A stretch of 64,000 nt of DNA, taken from the NCBI GenBank assembly GCA_024362935.1, contig JANCRA010000028.1:7498476-7562475 (forward strand), in the 5' to 3' direction. Source of the stretch: Setophaga petechia. Its lineage: Eukaryota > Chordata > Aves > Passeriformes > Parulidae. The translations under genes and the position numbers were made by a program. Below are positions 63,315-64,000 of this stretch, piece after piece. The notes beneath the pieces are model-generated. The model did no database searches, was not told the DNA's origin, and saw only the letters and a list, made by a program, of their open reading frames with translations. Position 1 is the first letter of the stretch, and every line of letters starts with the position of its first letter.

Positions 63315-63330
63315 AGTTCTGCCCTGGTTA

Positions 63331-64000
63331 ATGGGTCCCTAAACCCCTCCTCATCTTTTGTTATTCCATGGCTGCTCCTGCATCCTCTGAGTCGGGAGAA
63401 TCTCCTATTTCCATCAATTTCAAATATCTGTTTCTATTTCCATCAATTTCTGATAAATTTTAAATATCTGTTCCTATTTCCATCAGTTCTCAAGTGCTCT
63501 GCAAGTTCTAGCCTGGGTACCAATGTTTATTTTGATTTTCTTTGCAGAGAAGTCATTGAGGTGATGGAGCATTTGGGAAGGATTTTGTAACTAAAATATC
63601 TTTTTTTCATGGGACATCTTGTAATTAAGGCACCAAGGTGGAGATGTTTGGAGTAAATTAGTCAGGAAAGGTGGATTTGAGTGTATTGGAGTAAATTTGA
63701 TTTGAGTAAATTTGAAAAATTTACTCAAAATTTGAGTAAATGAGTCAGGAAAGGTGGATTTCCACACCTTGGAGTAATCCCTGAGCAGGGTTGGAGCACG
63801 GAGGCATTCAGAAAGTTTGGGTGAGACCTCAATGCTGCAAAAAATAGTAAAGCAGAGACTTTAATGGAAATATCATCCCTTAAAGTGATTTAAATGGAAA
63901 TATCATCCCTGAAAGTGATTTAAAATACAGGTGCTGTGCTGTGCCCACAGTCACACTATCAGAAATTTGCTTTATTTTTCCTGCTGTTAGCTCATTATCA
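63331..64000. other. Downstream flank
   Basis: No gene recognised. It contains small local duplications (GTCAGGAAAGGTGGATTT at about 63661 and 63744; AAATGGAAATATCATCCCT at about 63862 and 63891) and a hairpin at 63701-63729. Confidence 0.5.

Larger units (their letters stand above)
61710..63330 (+). other. RABGEF1: RABGEF1 3' UTR (end uncertain)
   Basis: The sequence after the stop has A and T runs but no exon. AATAAA occurs at 62625-62630 and 63309-63314. Confidence 0.5.

Noticed and set aside
1..64000. CRISPR arrays, prokaryotic operons, tRNA or rRNA genes
   Set aside because: Tandem repeats here lack the regular unique spacers of CRISPR, the genes are spliced vertebrate genes, and no tRNA or rRNA structure was recognised by eye.

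Overview
This is a vertebrate nuclear window, most likely from a passerine (songbird) microchromosome. It carries three multi-exon plus-strand genes, all supported by exon-by-exon homology and splice sites: TPST1 (tyrosylprotein sulfotransferase 1), KCTD7 (a BTB/CUL3 adaptor) and RABGEF1 (Rabex-5, a Rab5 exchange factor). The order is that of human 7q11. The avian call rests on CR1 LINE 3' ends, small introns, CpG-island promoters, and two solo LTRs of a type I associate with passerine genomes. The LTR family name is from memory and unverified.

Layout. 1-1640 has no recognised gene. A CpG island at about 1640-2520 holds the probable non-coding exon 1 of TPST1. TPST1 coding exons are at 7680-8525, 15405-15603, 24113-24163 and 25832-25849, with a 3' UTR to about 27.35 kb. 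A second CpG island at about 27.94-28.42 kb has no assigned gene and is followed by a 46-bp minisatellite. KCTD7 has a CpG island at about 32.0-32.56 kb, coding exons at 32629-32772, 33418-33587, 35680-35858 and 36879-37255, and a probable 3' UTR to about 39.95 kb. RABGEF1 has a CpG island at about 40.64-41.2 kb and coding exons at 48155-48333, 50371-50537, 54487-54653, 56095-56176, 56902-57034, 57462-57553, 58657-58913 and 61311-61709.

The spliced lengths are 289 aa for KCTD7 and 491 aa for RABGEF1. TPST1 is 370 aa only if one base in a seven-G run at 7807-7813 is discounted. These equal the human lengths as I remember them. The three genes act in unrelated processes: Golgi protein sulfation, ubiquitin-ligase adaptor/neuronal excitability, and early endosome Rab5 activation. 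Nothing suggests they work as one system.

The unusual biology lies in non-coding structure. Tandem repeats crowd exon edges. A KCTD7 3' UTR minisatellite seems to have grown from the stop-codon region. The start of the last RABGEF1 exon is present three times in tandem, so two decoy splice acceptors precede the real one. A solo LTR with a 6-bp target duplication ends 26 bases before the RABGEF1 exon 3 junction. Two unannotated frame-preserving exons (120 nt and 21 nt) can be read in RABGEF1 intron 3. I found no wholly new gene system.
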